From: Nostoc sp. B(2019)
Lineage (GTDB): Bacteria > Cyanobacteriota > Cyanobacteriia > Cyanobacteriales > Nostocaceae
DNA: 64,000 nt
Assembly (NCBI RefSeq): GCF_010091925.1
Contig: NZ_WVID01000016.1
Coordinates: 1 to 64,000, forward strand
Direction: 5' to 3'
The notes under the pieces were generated by a model, which searched no databases, had not been told where the DNA came from, and saw only the letters and a list, made by a program, of their open reading frames with translations. Shown piece after piece: positions 7,862 to 15,824 of this stretch (the stretch's first letter is position 1; each line of letters opens with the position of its first letter). The position numbers were made by a program, and so were the translations under genes.

Positions 7862-8173
7862 TTACCTTTTGTTATTGTATTCTCTCTGTGGTTGCTGCTG
7901 GCTTTCGATAGGTCGAAGTTTCTCGAATAAAGCCGGTGGTGTAGCTTGGCGAAAAGCTCCACAGTAGTGCATAGTCATAACTGCTTTGAAAGCCCAATGG
8001 TTTGATGGCACATCGCTAAAAGGATTTGGTAAAGTCTGGGCTTGGTTTTGAACGCAAGCATTCACAACTTGATCTGATTTTACTGGAGTCTTATTAGTAG
8101 ATTCTTGAGCTCTAACAGGAGAAACTAAGCTACTTGTGGCCAAAATTATGACTGTTGCCATTTTGCAGTTCAT
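7862..8173 (-). CDS. Small secreted protein with a truncated SLH-like motif
   Basis: From ATG 8173 the product is 103 residues. It starts with a Sec signal peptide (MNCKMATVIILATSS, cleavage likely after VRA-Q). A short Thr/Lys linker is followed by NPFSDVPSNHWAFKAVMTMH, which is the opening of a surface-layer homology (SLH) repeat, although only about half a repeat is present. Cyanobacterial SLH proteins usually join the cell wall to the outer membrane. Here there is no beta-barrel domain, so this is either a small periplasmic peptidoglycan-binding protein or a leftover of a larger gene. The frame is open to 8218, but the added N-terminus would spoil the signal peptide. Confidence 0.6.
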   Translation of the reverse strand: MNCKMATVIILATSSLVSPVRAQESTNKTPVKSDQVVNACVQNQAQTLPNPFSDVPSNHWAFKAVMTMHYCGAFRQATPPALFEKLRPIESQQQPQREYNNKR

Positions 8174-8910
8174 AAGTTGATATGTCTCAAGTTTCGTTTT
8201 ATAGAGACGACAGTCCATCCTAATTTAGTTCCTAGGCTGCTGCCCAGGAACTAGAATAATCTTGCTGAGATTAAGCGTTAGAAAACATGAAAAGCATTAC
8301 TAAAAGTACAATTAATGAACTAACCCAAAGAGCTAGCGATCCCCAACTCACAGAATCTTGTTGCACTCTCTGCCATAAATTGCTGAATGAGTTATTTCGT
8401 ACTGCCATTTTATAACCTCCAATTTTTTAGTAAGTTTGTACAAGACTCGATTAATCAAGCCTGCACTAAGTAAAGTAAAGTTAATTTTTGGGAGTATGAT
8501 CTATTTGAGTCTAAAAACCTACATACCGTGCGATCGCCTATGGCGGGGCGTAGCCCATCGCAAGCTTAATTTCTTGTAGCCGCGAGTTTACTTATTCGGA
8601 CTCACACCAAAAACCAAGCAACAAATATTTAAATCAATTAATCTCATAATGGAGAATGCATTTACATACACGCATTCTATTGTTGGAAACAAAACAGAAA
8701 TTTACAAAAAGATATTTGTTGATGTTTAGCTTTATTTTCCCATGAGTAACTGTTTACACTCCCAAAATTCCCTGATTTTGAAAAGATTCTTAACGTTATC
8801 TTAATTTCATAGCAAGATGTACATAAATTTACTTTCATAAATGTTGTGATCTGCGGTTATGAATATATTGAAAGTAAACAGTTATTCTCAGCAAAATTGG
8901 TGGGTGAGCA
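8174..8910. other. Intergenic region, mostly without recognisable genes
   Basis: The only candidate gene is the 42-codon frame at 8287-8415, listed separately. A dispersed-repeat fragment (8530-8575, including ggcggggcgtagccc) lies between two AT-rich stretches. The last 200 bases before 8911 are AT-rich and probably hold the promoter of the next gene. No terminator or RNA gene was recognised. Confidence 0.6.
8287..8415 (+). CDS. Possible 42-residue peptide with a CC-x2-C motif
   Basis: An ATG-to-TAA frame encodes 42 residues ending with a SCCTLCHKLLNELFRTAIL tail. The Cys-Cys-x2-Cys-His group could bind metal or be a modification site. There is no convincing ribosome-binding site and no partner gene, so it may be chance. 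Confidence 0.25.
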   Translation: MKSITKSTINELTQRASDPQLTESCCTLCHKLLNELFRTAIL

Positions 8911-9156
8911 ATGGTGCAACAAATAAGACATAATGAACCGCAATATATCTGTATCATTCCAGTTGTTAGGATTACGGGCAACCAAGATGAAGAAATTATT
9001 GCCTTTGGTGTATCTGCTAATGAGGCAAAAAATCAAGGAGAGCAATTGTTAACATCTACCTATGGTTGTAATCAATCGCAAGTTTTGGAATTGATGCAGC
9101 AGGCGAGAATTGAACCAATATCTCAATGGTGTGCTCCCAAAGAGCGCCAGAACTAA
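8911..9156 (+). CDS. Conserved small hypothetical protein
   Basis: I do not recognise a family. The 81-residue product has a hydrophobic beta-strand-like N-terminal half (YICIIPVVRITG) and a helical C-terminal half containing ANEAKNQGEQLL. No signal peptide or membrane helix is visible. A weak GGGTGAG lies 6 bases before ATG 8911. It precedes the thioesterase gene by 71 bases on the same strand, so the two may be co-transcribed. The biased, protein-like composition supports a real gene. Confidence 0.6.
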   Translation: MVQQIRHNEPQYICIIPVVRITGNQDEEIIAFGVSANEAKNQGEQLLTSTYGCNQSQVLELMQQARIEPISQWCAPKERQN

Positions 9157-9227
9157 TTTAGAGGTAGCAGAATACGAAAATAGAAAAGCTAATATAAACT
9201 GAAACAGCGCCGCATACTAACTAACTC

Positions 9228-9653
9228 ATGCAACCATTCAAGACTCTACTGCGCGTTCGACACTATGAAATGGACGCTCTCGGTCATGTCAATAACGCTG
9301 TTTACCAAAATTATTTGGAACAAGCAGCAGTTGAGCACTCAGAGTATTTGGGCTTAAATTTGAATGTATACCAAGAATTAGGCGGCGTATTTGTCATGCG
9401 GCGGGTAGAAATTGACTATCTGCGCCCAGCCGTGGCAGGTGATACCCTAGAAGTTACTACCTGGTTGAAGGATATGCGTGGTACGCGTGCTCTGCGACGT
9501 TACGAAATTCGCAAACACAATCAAAAGGATTTGTTAGTCACTGCTGAGGCGTTGTGGGTTTGGGTAGATGCCAAAATAATGCGTCCGCGACCAATTCCCA
9601 GTGTGATGTTAGACAAATTTTTGCAAATCCAACACTCAGATATTGGCAGATGA
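9228..9653 (+). CDS. Hotdog-fold acyl-CoA thioesterase (YbgC/FcbC type)
   Basis: This 141-residue protein belongs to the 4-hydroxybenzoyl-CoA thioesterase family. The catalytic signature MDALGHVNNAVYQNYLEQA (about 15-33) has the nucleophilic or general-base aspartate Asp16 and the HVNN turn on the long central helix. It hydrolyses an acyl-CoA or acyl-ACP thioester. In cyanobacteria and plastids some relatives cleave 1,4-dihydroxy-2-naphthoyl-CoA for phylloquinone, but this sequence alone does not decide the substrate. No menaquinone/phylloquinone genes lie nearby. The start is ATG 9228. Confidence 0.85.
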   Translation: MQPFKTLLRVRHYEMDALGHVNNAVYQNYLEQAAVEHSEYLGLNLNVYQELGGVFVMRRVEIDYLRPAVAGDTLEVTTWLKDMRGTRALRRYEIRKHNQKDLLVTAEALWVWVDAKIMRPRPIPSVMLDKFLQIQHSDIGR

Positions 9654-9879
9654 GTGGGGGAGTGGGGGGTGAGAGACAAGGCGAATAGCTAATAACCCTT
9701 GAATTTTGACTCTTGACCTTGATTGATTTTGCTGTCAAGCCTTTTAGTGTGTAAAGTTGATAAAGTAGTACCTGACTCTTTGCAGATAACTACGAATATG
9801 ATGTTATGTATGCAAAATTTCAAGTAGGAACTGCAAATTAAGATTACGCGATAAAATTCAAGATTCTCAAGCCAAGATT

Positions 9880-10122
9880 ATGGAGCAAAGTCAGCAAACA
9901 CATCGCCACGCCGCCGCGAAAGATTTTTTTCAGTCACTCGATCAATTGGAGGATATTTTGCAAGAGAATCCGACTGAGGATGAACAAACACCAGAATTGA
10001 ATACTGATAGTACCAATGATCCCGAACTATTGGAAAATTTGACAGAAATTGATCTAGCGGCTTTTGAGGACGCTGTTGCTGATATTGAACAATATCTGGA
10101 AGAAAAAACAAAATCTAAATAG
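9880..10122 (+). CDS. Acidic small hypothetical protein
   Basis: This 80-residue protein is very acidic, rich in Glu, Asp and Gln, with a polar middle (about 30-45) and two probable amphipathic helices (DFFQSLDQLEDIL, and an AAFEDAVADIEQYLEE helix). Function is unknown to me. It ends 18 bases before the stop of the convergent RNA methyltransferase gene. A similar frame exists on the opposite strand, but its composition is less protein-like. Confidence 0.6.
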   Translation: MEQSQQTHRHAAAKDFFQSLDQLEDILQENPTEDEQTPELNTDSTNDPELLENLTEIDLAAFEDAVADIEQYLEEKTKSK

Positions 10123-10139
10123 AACTAAAAAGTTACAAT

Positions 10140-10925
10140 TTATTGCTTAGCAGTCATTTGCCGCTGGGCTTCATACAGCATTAAAGCGGCTGCGATCGCT
10201 ACATTCAAAGACTCTACTCCTGGACTTAGAGGAATTTTTACTTGCTTGTCTGCGATCGCTGCTAAATCTGCTGACAAACCAGCACCTTCATTCCCCAGTA
10301 AAATTAAACTGGGTTTTTGCCAGTCTACTTCCCAATAAGTCAAAGTTGCACTGGGCATAGTTGCTACTACCTGCATTCCGGCTTGCTGACTCTGTTCGAC
10401 TGTAGCTTTTAAATCTTCAGTTACCGCCGTTGCTAGACGAAACCACTGTCCAGCAGAAGCACGTAAAACTTTCGGGTTATCTAGATCTACACTATCTTCA
10501 CTTACCCATAACCCCGATGCTCCAGCCGCCGCCGCAGTGCGAATCATCGTACCCAAGTTACCCGGATCTTGCACAGTTTCTAAGGCTAGGACTATACCAG
10601 TAAATGGCACTTGAGTTTGGCGAGCATCCCGTTTTGCCGTTGCAACTACACCATCTGGTTGTATTGTTGTAGCGATCGCATCTAAAACTTCTTCACTAAC
10701 AATTTCTGCGCGATCGCATCGGCTCAAAGCCTCTTGCCATAATGATTGATGGACTGTTTGCCAATCTGGAGTACAACATACCGTTACTAGCGGATAATTC
10801 ACCGCACAAGCTTCCTCTAACAGGTGCGTCCCTTCTAGTAAAAATAACTGCTGTTTCTGCCGCTCTTTGGTGGAGTGCAGTTTGCGGATTTGTTTGACTA
10901 AGGAATTCTGTAGACTGGTTAACAC
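10140..10925 (-). CDS. TrmH/SpoU family RNA 2'-O-methyltransferase
   Basis: This S-adenosylmethionine-dependent RNA ribose methyltransferase has the SPOUT (knotted) fold. The 261 residues comprise a substrate-binding N-terminal domain (about 1-100) and the catalytic domain with the three family motifs: QDPGNLGTMIRTA (with the catalytic asparagine and arginine), LLGNEGAGLS and IPLSPGVESLNVAIA. It probably methylates 23S rRNA or tRNA, but the exact target cannot be assigned. The start ATG at 10925 lies about 70 bases upstream of tRNA-Leu on the same strand. Confidence 0.92.
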   Translation of the reverse strand: MLTSLQNSLVKQIRKLHSTKERQKQQLFLLEGTHLLEEACAVNYPLVTVCCTPDWQTVHQSLWQEALSRCDRAEIVSEEVLDAIATTIQPDGVVATAKRDARQTQVPFTGIVLALETVQDPGNLGTMIRTAAAAGASGLWVSEDSVDLDNPKVLRASAGQWFRLATAVTEDLKATVEQSQQAGMQVVATMPSATLTYWEVDWQKPSLILLGNEGAGLSADLAAIADKQVKIPLSPGVESLNVAIAAALMLYEAQRQMTAKQ

Positions 10926-10993
10926 GATTTTAGATTTTGGATTTGAGATTTTAGATTAATCCAAAATCGGCAATCTAAAATCCAAAATTGATA

Positions 10994-11075
10994 TGCGGAA
11001 CCCGGGACTTGAACCCGGAAGCCTTGCGGCACTAGAACCTGAATCTAGCGCGTCTGCCAATTCCGCCAGTTCCGC
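10994..11075 (-). tRNA. tRNA-Leu (CAG anticodon)
   Basis: On the minus strand an 82-nt tRNA folds with acceptor arms GCGGAAC and GTTCCGC, discriminator base A, a D-arm, the anticodon arm CTAGA-TTCAGGT-TCTAG with CAG as the anticodon, a long variable arm (GTGCCGCAAGGCTT) typical of class II leucine tRNAs, and a T-arm CCGGG-TTCAAGT-CCCGG. The CCA tail is not encoded. It reads CUG codons. Confidence 0.96.
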
Positions 11076-11510
11076 TGGAATTTGTTTTTGATCGGCAATT
11101 TCCCATTATTACTAAATTCTTGACATTTGTCAAGAGCTATTACAAAGCTACAAATTAAGATAAAACTTTTGTTCGTAGTGTTCGCGTAGCGTCTCGCAGA
11201 GAGCGATTTATCGCTCTATATAAGATTCTCAAGGGCTAGAGCCGCTTACTACTAGCTCTGATTTAATTAAGCCTTTCTATTTAGTCCCTGATTCGCCGTT
11301 CTTTTGCTCGTGTTCTATGCTGACGATAAAGACTTCTCTTGGTTAAGTGGTAACTAGCTGTGATGCGTAAGGCTACTTTACACTGGAATTAGGAGAATGT
11401 ATCTTCAACTGACTCGGATGTCGAAGACTGAAGGGTTTAGCCATGCCTTCTCAGTATGGTGTAGAAAAGCTTAGTTTAAATTCTGTCAGTTACTAACGGA
11501 GTTGATGGGA
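11076..11510. other. Intergenic region with a dispersed-repeat fragment
   Basis: I recognise no gene. Bases 11168-11220 hold a small repeat fragment (gttcgcgtagcgtctcgcagagagcg, followed by the inverted pair gcgatttatcgc). The rest, up to the small membrane protein, has no clear fold or frame, although a leader or small RNA cannot be excluded. Confidence 0.55.
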
Positions 11511-11702
11511 ATGGGTAAATTAATTATTTTTGGTTTGATAGTAGTTTACTTTGGTGGCGTTTGGAAGTTTTGGCGTGGGTTTGAGCGGACTAATTTTAGT
11601 CCAAGTTTGCCCAATCGCATTGGTTTATCTTTGTTATGGCCAGCTTTGTTTATTACTAATCAATCCTATCGTCGAAATTTTAGAAAGGCTTTGAAGGGCT
11701 AA
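11511..11702 (+). CDS. Small membrane protein, conserved hypothetical
   Basis: From ATG 11511 the product is 63 residues with one N-terminal membrane helix (LIIFGLIVVYFGGVWKF) and a positively charged tail (SYRRNFRKALKG), so the C-terminus probably faces the cytoplasm. ACGGAG lies about 9 bases before this ATG, which makes it a better start than TTG 11502 or ATG 11505. Function is not known. A strong terminator hairpin follows. Confidence 0.6.
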   Translation: MGKLIIFGLIVVYFGGVWKFWRGFERTNFSPSLPNRIGLSLLWPALFITNQSYRRNFRKALKG

Positions 11703-12009
11703 AGATTATTTCTAAGTTAGCTGTCATCAAAGTCTGATGGTGGAACGGATATAATTAGTGGGCGATCGCGATCGCCCACTTTTATATTTTCTAAATTGTT
11801 TCTCTCACTTTCTACCAATTTGATAGCTGGGTGAGTTTCAGTAATGAGTACTACGCAAAATGCAGCACAACATTACTTTTGAAGTAGCATGAAAAAGTTC
11901 TGAATCTTGAGCAGTGAGTAATCACAATTGAGTTTTCACTCAGGACTCAGTACCCAGTACGGGCTAAACGCCCTGCCACCGCGCTTCAGCACTACGGAAG
12001 AATTATTTT
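11703..12009. other. Intergenic region after the small membrane protein
   Basis: Apart from the terminator at 11757-11791, I see no gene or RNA here. Bases 11955-12000 carry a GC-rich repeat-like stretch (gggctaaacgccct inverted pair) next to the glycine-rich protein's stop. Confidence 0.6.
11757..11791 (+). terminator. Rho-independent terminator containing overlapping HIP1 sites
   Basis: A perfect 24-base palindrome (11757-11780, centred on gcgatcgcgatcgc) is followed by ttttatatttt. It lies about 55 bases after the stop of the small membrane protein. The stem is unusually made of overlapping HIP1 octamers. Confidence 0.75.
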
Positions 12010-12402
12010 CTATTTGGTGAGGATATTGATGACTGCACCGGCTGCTGCACCATCAAGTAAATCACCAGCGGTATCTTCACGACCGCCAAGAACGGCACGA
12101 GTGGCGGCGCTAGCGCCTGCACCGACTGCGGCATCTTGACCTAAGCTACGTTTTTTGGGATTGCGTCTTAGCCCATTGGCTCCATTGACAGCAGCGCCAG
12201 CAGCGCCACATTTGGCAGCATTGCGTAATACTGTGCCACGTCCTCTAATAGCTCCAGTTACCACACATGTACCAGCTCCAATGGCTGCATCTCTTAGTAC
12301 TTGGTCATCGGCGGCAGCTGGTTTAACAGGAACTAAAGTAACACCAGCTAAACTTGCAGCCATGATACCAGGTAAAAGCGCACGTTTTAGAATTCGATTC
12401 AT
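12010..12402 (-). CDS. Secreted glycine/alanine-rich hypothetical protein
   Basis: The 130-residue precursor has a Sec signal peptide (basic MNRILKR, hydrophobic core, likely cleavage after KPAAA before DDQ). The mature part is rich in Gly and Ala with repeated GxGA/AAxGAG stretches (DAAIGAGT, KCGAAGAAV, DAAVGAGASAA, DGAAAGAVI), which recall glycine-zipper membrane-inserting segments. Two cysteines (in TCVV and KCGA) could form a disulfide. The function is unknown. It is probably periplasmic or outer-membrane associated. Confidence 0.7.
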   Translation of the reverse strand: MNRILKRALLPGIMAASLAGVTLVPVKPAAADDQVLRDAAIGAGTCVVTGAIRGRGTVLRNAAKCGAAGAAVNGANGLRRNPKKRSLGQDAAVGAGASAATRAVLGGREDTAGDLLDGAAAGAVINILTK

Positions 12403-12624
12403 GGTAGAACCCTCTTAAAAATTCAAACACTTGGAGAAAAATCGGAGTTGTCGCGATCGCAGATGATCTTATCTTATTTTTAGTCTAGACAACAGCAACG
12501 ATTTTTGTTTGATAGCACTTTTATAATGACACTAACAAAACTCCAATTGCATCTACTAAAGGCATGAATTTAAGAATCTCTAGACTGATAAGTTTTGCTG
12601 ATTAACAGACTATTGATTTTTGAC

Positions 12625-12894
12625 TTAAATAGCCTGAATCCACTCTTTGACAAAATATTCTGTCCAGATGCCATTTTTCCAATAAGGGTCATTTTCAATC
12701 AAATTACGGATGGTGGCTTCGTCTTCAGCTTCGTAAATTCCAAAAACTTTGGTGACATCTTTGGTAGGGCCAATAGTAATTAACACACCAGATTCTTTTT
12801 GTTTTGCTAATCCATCTAAATGAGCTTGACGGTAAGGGGTGCGCTTTTCTAGAACGTCTTCGCAGTAAGTTCCCCAGAGGATATATTTAGTCAT
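12625..12894 (-). CDS. YCII-domain protein
   Basis: From ATG 12894 the product is 89 residues (MTKYILWGTYCEDVLEKR...), matching the small YCII (PF03795-type) alpha/beta fold. The typical features are a first beta strand, a helix with HLDGLAKQKESG and the closing NDPYWKNGIWTEYFVKEW. YCII proteins include a muconolactone-isomerase-like dehalogenase group, but most members have no assigned reaction. The frame is open further upstream to 12972, but those residues overlap a palindromic dispersed repeat and do not match the family. Confidence 0.85.
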   Translation of the reverse strand: MTKYILWGTYCEDVLEKRTPYRQAHLDGLAKQKESGVLITIGPTKDVTKVFGIYEAEDEATIRNLIENDPYWKNGIWTEYFVKEWIQAI

Positions 12895-12929
12895 AATTTT
12901 TGTTAGTACTACTAGAATATATTGTGCTA

Positions 12930-12958
12930 AGAGACGTTGCATTGCAACGTCTCTACAT
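12930..12958. repeat. Palindromic dispersed repeat (GAGACGTTGC type)
   Basis: A near-perfect palindrome agagacgttgcattgcaacg followed by tctct. A closely related copy is at 24383-24411 (gtagagactttgcattgcaa, continuing cgtctctac). It lies in the short space upstream of the YCII gene. Confidence 0.9.
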
Positions 12959-13085
12959 GGTTTATCTGTCACATTCTTTTTTTAAATTGGAATTTAGATT
13001 GTCAATTGCTTGTTTTAATAGATGAGGCGGAGCCTCAAGTAGAGTATTCCCAGGCGGGCCCTGGGAACTGGAAATATCCTGAGTT

Positions 13086-15515
13086 CTAACTTCTCAAGTT
13101 AACGCCGAATTTTTCTACCAAAGCTTCGCGGACTTGATTGTGAACTGGTTCAACTTCAGCTTCGGTGAGGGTGCGATCGCTGGCTCTATAAATTAACCGA
13201 AATGCCAAACTTCGTTGTCCTTGTGGGACATTTTCCCCGCGATATTGATCAAACAATTCCACTGATTCTAGTAGTCCTTTACCAGCGTTGCTAATTACTT
13301 TTTCAATTTCGGCGACTGAGATTTTGACTGGTGCGAAGAAGGCGATATCGCGATCACTAGCTGGATAGGTGGAATAAGGATGAAATATCGGGGTGAGAAT
13401 TTCATCTTGCTCCATAGAATCCAAGAGCACATCTACATCTAGCTGGAAAACGTATACTGAATCTGGTAAGCCTTTTTCGCGCCGCACTTGGGGATGAAGT
13501 TGTCCAAAAATCCCTAATCTGTTACCCCTTACCCAGAGTGAGGCGGTGCATCCAGGATGCAAGCGTTCATCACGGCGATCGGGTTGATATTCTACTTGCA
13601 AACCAAGTTGTCGAAATACACTTTCTAAAATACCTTTGGCTTCAAACCAGTTTAGGGGTTGCTCTCGACCACTTTTTGACCATTTACCAATGGTGCGATC
13701 GCCTCCGATGATAGCAGCGATCGCTTCTCCTTCTTGTAACCCGTCTTCTTGCCAGAAAATTCGCCCAATTTCAAAGCCATTGAGAGAACCGTTACCCTGC
13801 TCTAAATTGTATTGAAAGGCATCAATCAACCCAGATATTAAATCGGTTCGTAGCGCCGAATATTCTACAAATAAAGGGTTACTCAATACTATCTGTCCGG
13901 TTTCCCCTGGCTTAACTAAAGAGTAGTGGATTAATTCTGTCAATCCTTCCGCCCGCAAGTATGCGCGTAACTTGCGAATCAGTTCTTGATCTAAAGGCAG
14001 ATAACCAGCTTCCGATTTGTCTGGTAGGGTGTCACAAAACTTGTTATAGCCATAGAGACGGGCAATTTCTTCAATCAGGTCGATTTCGCGTTCTAAGTCA
14101 CGGTAACGATAAGGCGGTACGGAAACAGACCAAGTACCTTCTCCTGAAGGAGTTAACTGACATCCCAGTGCAGTCAAGATGCGTTCAACATCTTTTGCTT
14201 CCAGTTCTCCTGTATCCTCTGCCAAGTCGATTGGGCCGAGAATTTGATTAACTCTGTCTAGGCGCAGTACAATAGAACGACTCCAGGTAGATGGATCGGG
14301 GCGGGTGTCGGCAATTTCCTGCTGGACAATGACGCCTTGGGCTAACTCGCTAAGCAGCGCCAAGGCGCGGCGATTAGCTACTTCCAACTCAGCCCGATTA
14401 ACTCCTCGTTCGTATCTACCAGAAGCCTCACTTCTTAACCCCACACTCCGGGAAGAACGGCGAATTGCCACAGAATCAAACAACGCTGCTTCTAAAACTA
14501 GGCTTTGAGTACCTTCATGCACTTCCGTTTCTTCTCCGCCCATAACTCCGGCTAGTGCAACAGGTTTATCATTAGCGGTGATTAACAAATTTTGGGTTGT
14601 AAGGGTGCGAGTTTGTCCGTCCAGGGTTTTGAGGGTATCCCCAGTTGTGGCGAAGCGAACACCGATGGTTAAATTTTTGTCCCCAGCAATTGATTGTAGG
14701 CGATCGCGATCAAAGGCGTGTAGTGGTTGTCCCCATTCCAACAAAACATAGTTAGTAATGTCCACTACATTATTAATTGGTCTAACTCCAGCCGCCCGCA
14801 AGCGCTGTTGCAACCAATCAGGAGATGGCGCAATTTTGATCTGTTCAATTACTGTACCAATATAGGCAGGGCAAGCTTGCGGATCGGAGATTTTTAAAGC
14901 TAAATGTCCAGTACCTTTGGTAATCGATACCTCACCCGGTTGAGGAATGCTCAACTTTGCATCTGTCAAAGCTGCAACTTCTCGCGCGACACCTACCATA
15001 CTCAAAGCATCAGCGCGATTAGCTGTGGCAGTTAGGTCTAAAATTACATCATCTAGACCCAACAATGGACGCACGTCGCTACCCAATGGCATTTCTTGAG
15101 GAAAAATATGAATTCCCTCTACATCAGTAGGTAAACCGAGTTCCTTTAAAGAACAAATCATCCCTTGAGACTGGACGCCACGCAGTTTTGCAGGTTTAAT
15201 CTTTAAATCGATGTTTGGCAGGTAAGTACCTGTAGTTGCTACTGGCACATAAATATCTGCCCGCACATTGGAAGCACCACAGACAATATTTAAAGTTTCA
15301 TTTGCACCGATATCTACTTGGCAAACACTCAATTTATCAGCGTTAGGGTGGGGTTGACGCTCAAGCACTCTCCCCACAACAACGCCATTTGCCCAAGTGC
15401 GGCGGTCTTCAATATCTTCTACTTCAAACCCAGCCATTGTTAGGGTTTCGGCTAATTCTTCGTGGCTCAGTTTTATCTCTACTAGTTCTCGCAGCCAATT
15501 TAGAGAAATACGCAT
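13086..15515 (-). CDS. pheT: Phenylalanyl-tRNA synthetase beta subunit
   Basis: The beta chain of the alpha2beta2 phenylalanyl-tRNA synthetase. The 809 residues have the full bacterial domain order: an N-terminal part with the EMAP/tRNA-binding OB domain (about 40-150), the B3/B4 editing domain (about 210-390), the B5 domain (about 405-480), a catalytic-like core (about 490-700), and the C-terminal anticodon-binding FDX-ACB domain (about 715-809, starting [16 protein letters not shown]). The length is normal. No pheS is in the window, which is usual in cyanobacteria where the two genes are separate. The start is ATG 15515. Confidence 0.97.
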   Translation of the reverse strand: MRISLNWLRELVEIKLSHEELAETLTMAGFEVEDIEDRRTWANGVVVGRVLERQPHPNADKLSVCQVDIGANETLNIVCGASNVRADIYVPVATTGTYLPNIDLKIKPAKLRGVQSQGMICSLKELGLPTDVEGIHIFPQEMPLGSDVRPLLGLDDVILDLTATANRADALSMVGVAREVAALTDAKLSIPQPGEVSITKGTGHLALKISDPQACPAYIGTVIEQIKIAPSPDWLQQRLRAAGVRPINNVVDITNYVLLEWGQPLHAFDRDRLQSIAGDKNLTIGVRFATTGDTLKTLDGQTRTLTTQNLLITANDKPVALAGVMGGEETEVHEGTQSLVLEAALFDSVAIRRSSRSVGLRSEASGRYERGVNRAELEVANRRALALLSELAQGVIVQQEIADTRPDPSTWSRSIVLRLDRVNQILGPIDLAEDTGELEAKDVERILTALGCQLTPSGEGTWSVSVPPYRYRDLEREIDLIEEIARLYGYNKFCDTLPDKSEAGYLPLDQELIRKLRAYLRAEGLTELIHYSLVKPGETGQIVLSNPLFVEYSALRTDLISGLIDAFQYNLEQGNGSLNGFEIGRIFWQEDGLQEGEAIAAIIGGDRTIGKWSKSGREQPLNWFEAKGILESVFRQLGLQVEYQPDRRDERLHPGCTASLWVRGNRLGIFGQLHPQVRREKGLPDSVYVFQLDVDVLLDSMEQDEILTPIFHPYSTYPASDRDIAFFAPVKISVAEIEKVISNAGKGLLESVELFDQYRGENVPQGQRSLAFRLIYRASDRTLTEAEVEPVHNQVREALVEKFGVNLRS

Positions 15516-15824
15516 GGAGTGTGCTGGTTTTTGAAATCGTCTTTTGCTCTAATTTTAGGGTGTCAATTAGCGATCGATGGCTACTCATCCCGCAAGACAC
15601 ACCCTTCCACTTGAACAATCCTACTACGTTGAACTGACAGAATAATCTCTCTTCGCTATCTTTCTGTTGCGTTCTTGGCATTTTGGCGGTAGGCTGCGAT
15701 CGCTCTAGGTCTACGTTAAAAAATAAGCTTACCTTCGTGTCTTAGTGCCTTAGTGGTTAAAAAGTCAATTTTTGAACCACAAAGACGCCAAGACACAAAG
15801 AAAAATACATTACACCTTGAAAGG
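15516..15824. other. Intergenic region with a long imperfect hairpin
   Basis: No gene is supported. Bases 15737-15800 form an imperfect hairpin (gtgtcttagtgccttagtgg against ccacaaagacgccaagacac), a repeat type common in Nostoc-like genomes. It could act as a terminator between the two leftward genes, but it lacks a clean T-run. Confidence 0.65.

Noticed and set aside
7716-7967. 83-codon plus-strand frame after the ferritin-like gene
   Set aside because: It contains a dispersed repeat and runs antisense to the SLH-like gene, whose signal peptide is convincing.
15424-15681. Minus-strand frame overlapping the pheT start
   Set aside because: It is out of frame with pheT, overlaps its first codons and has no recognisable features.
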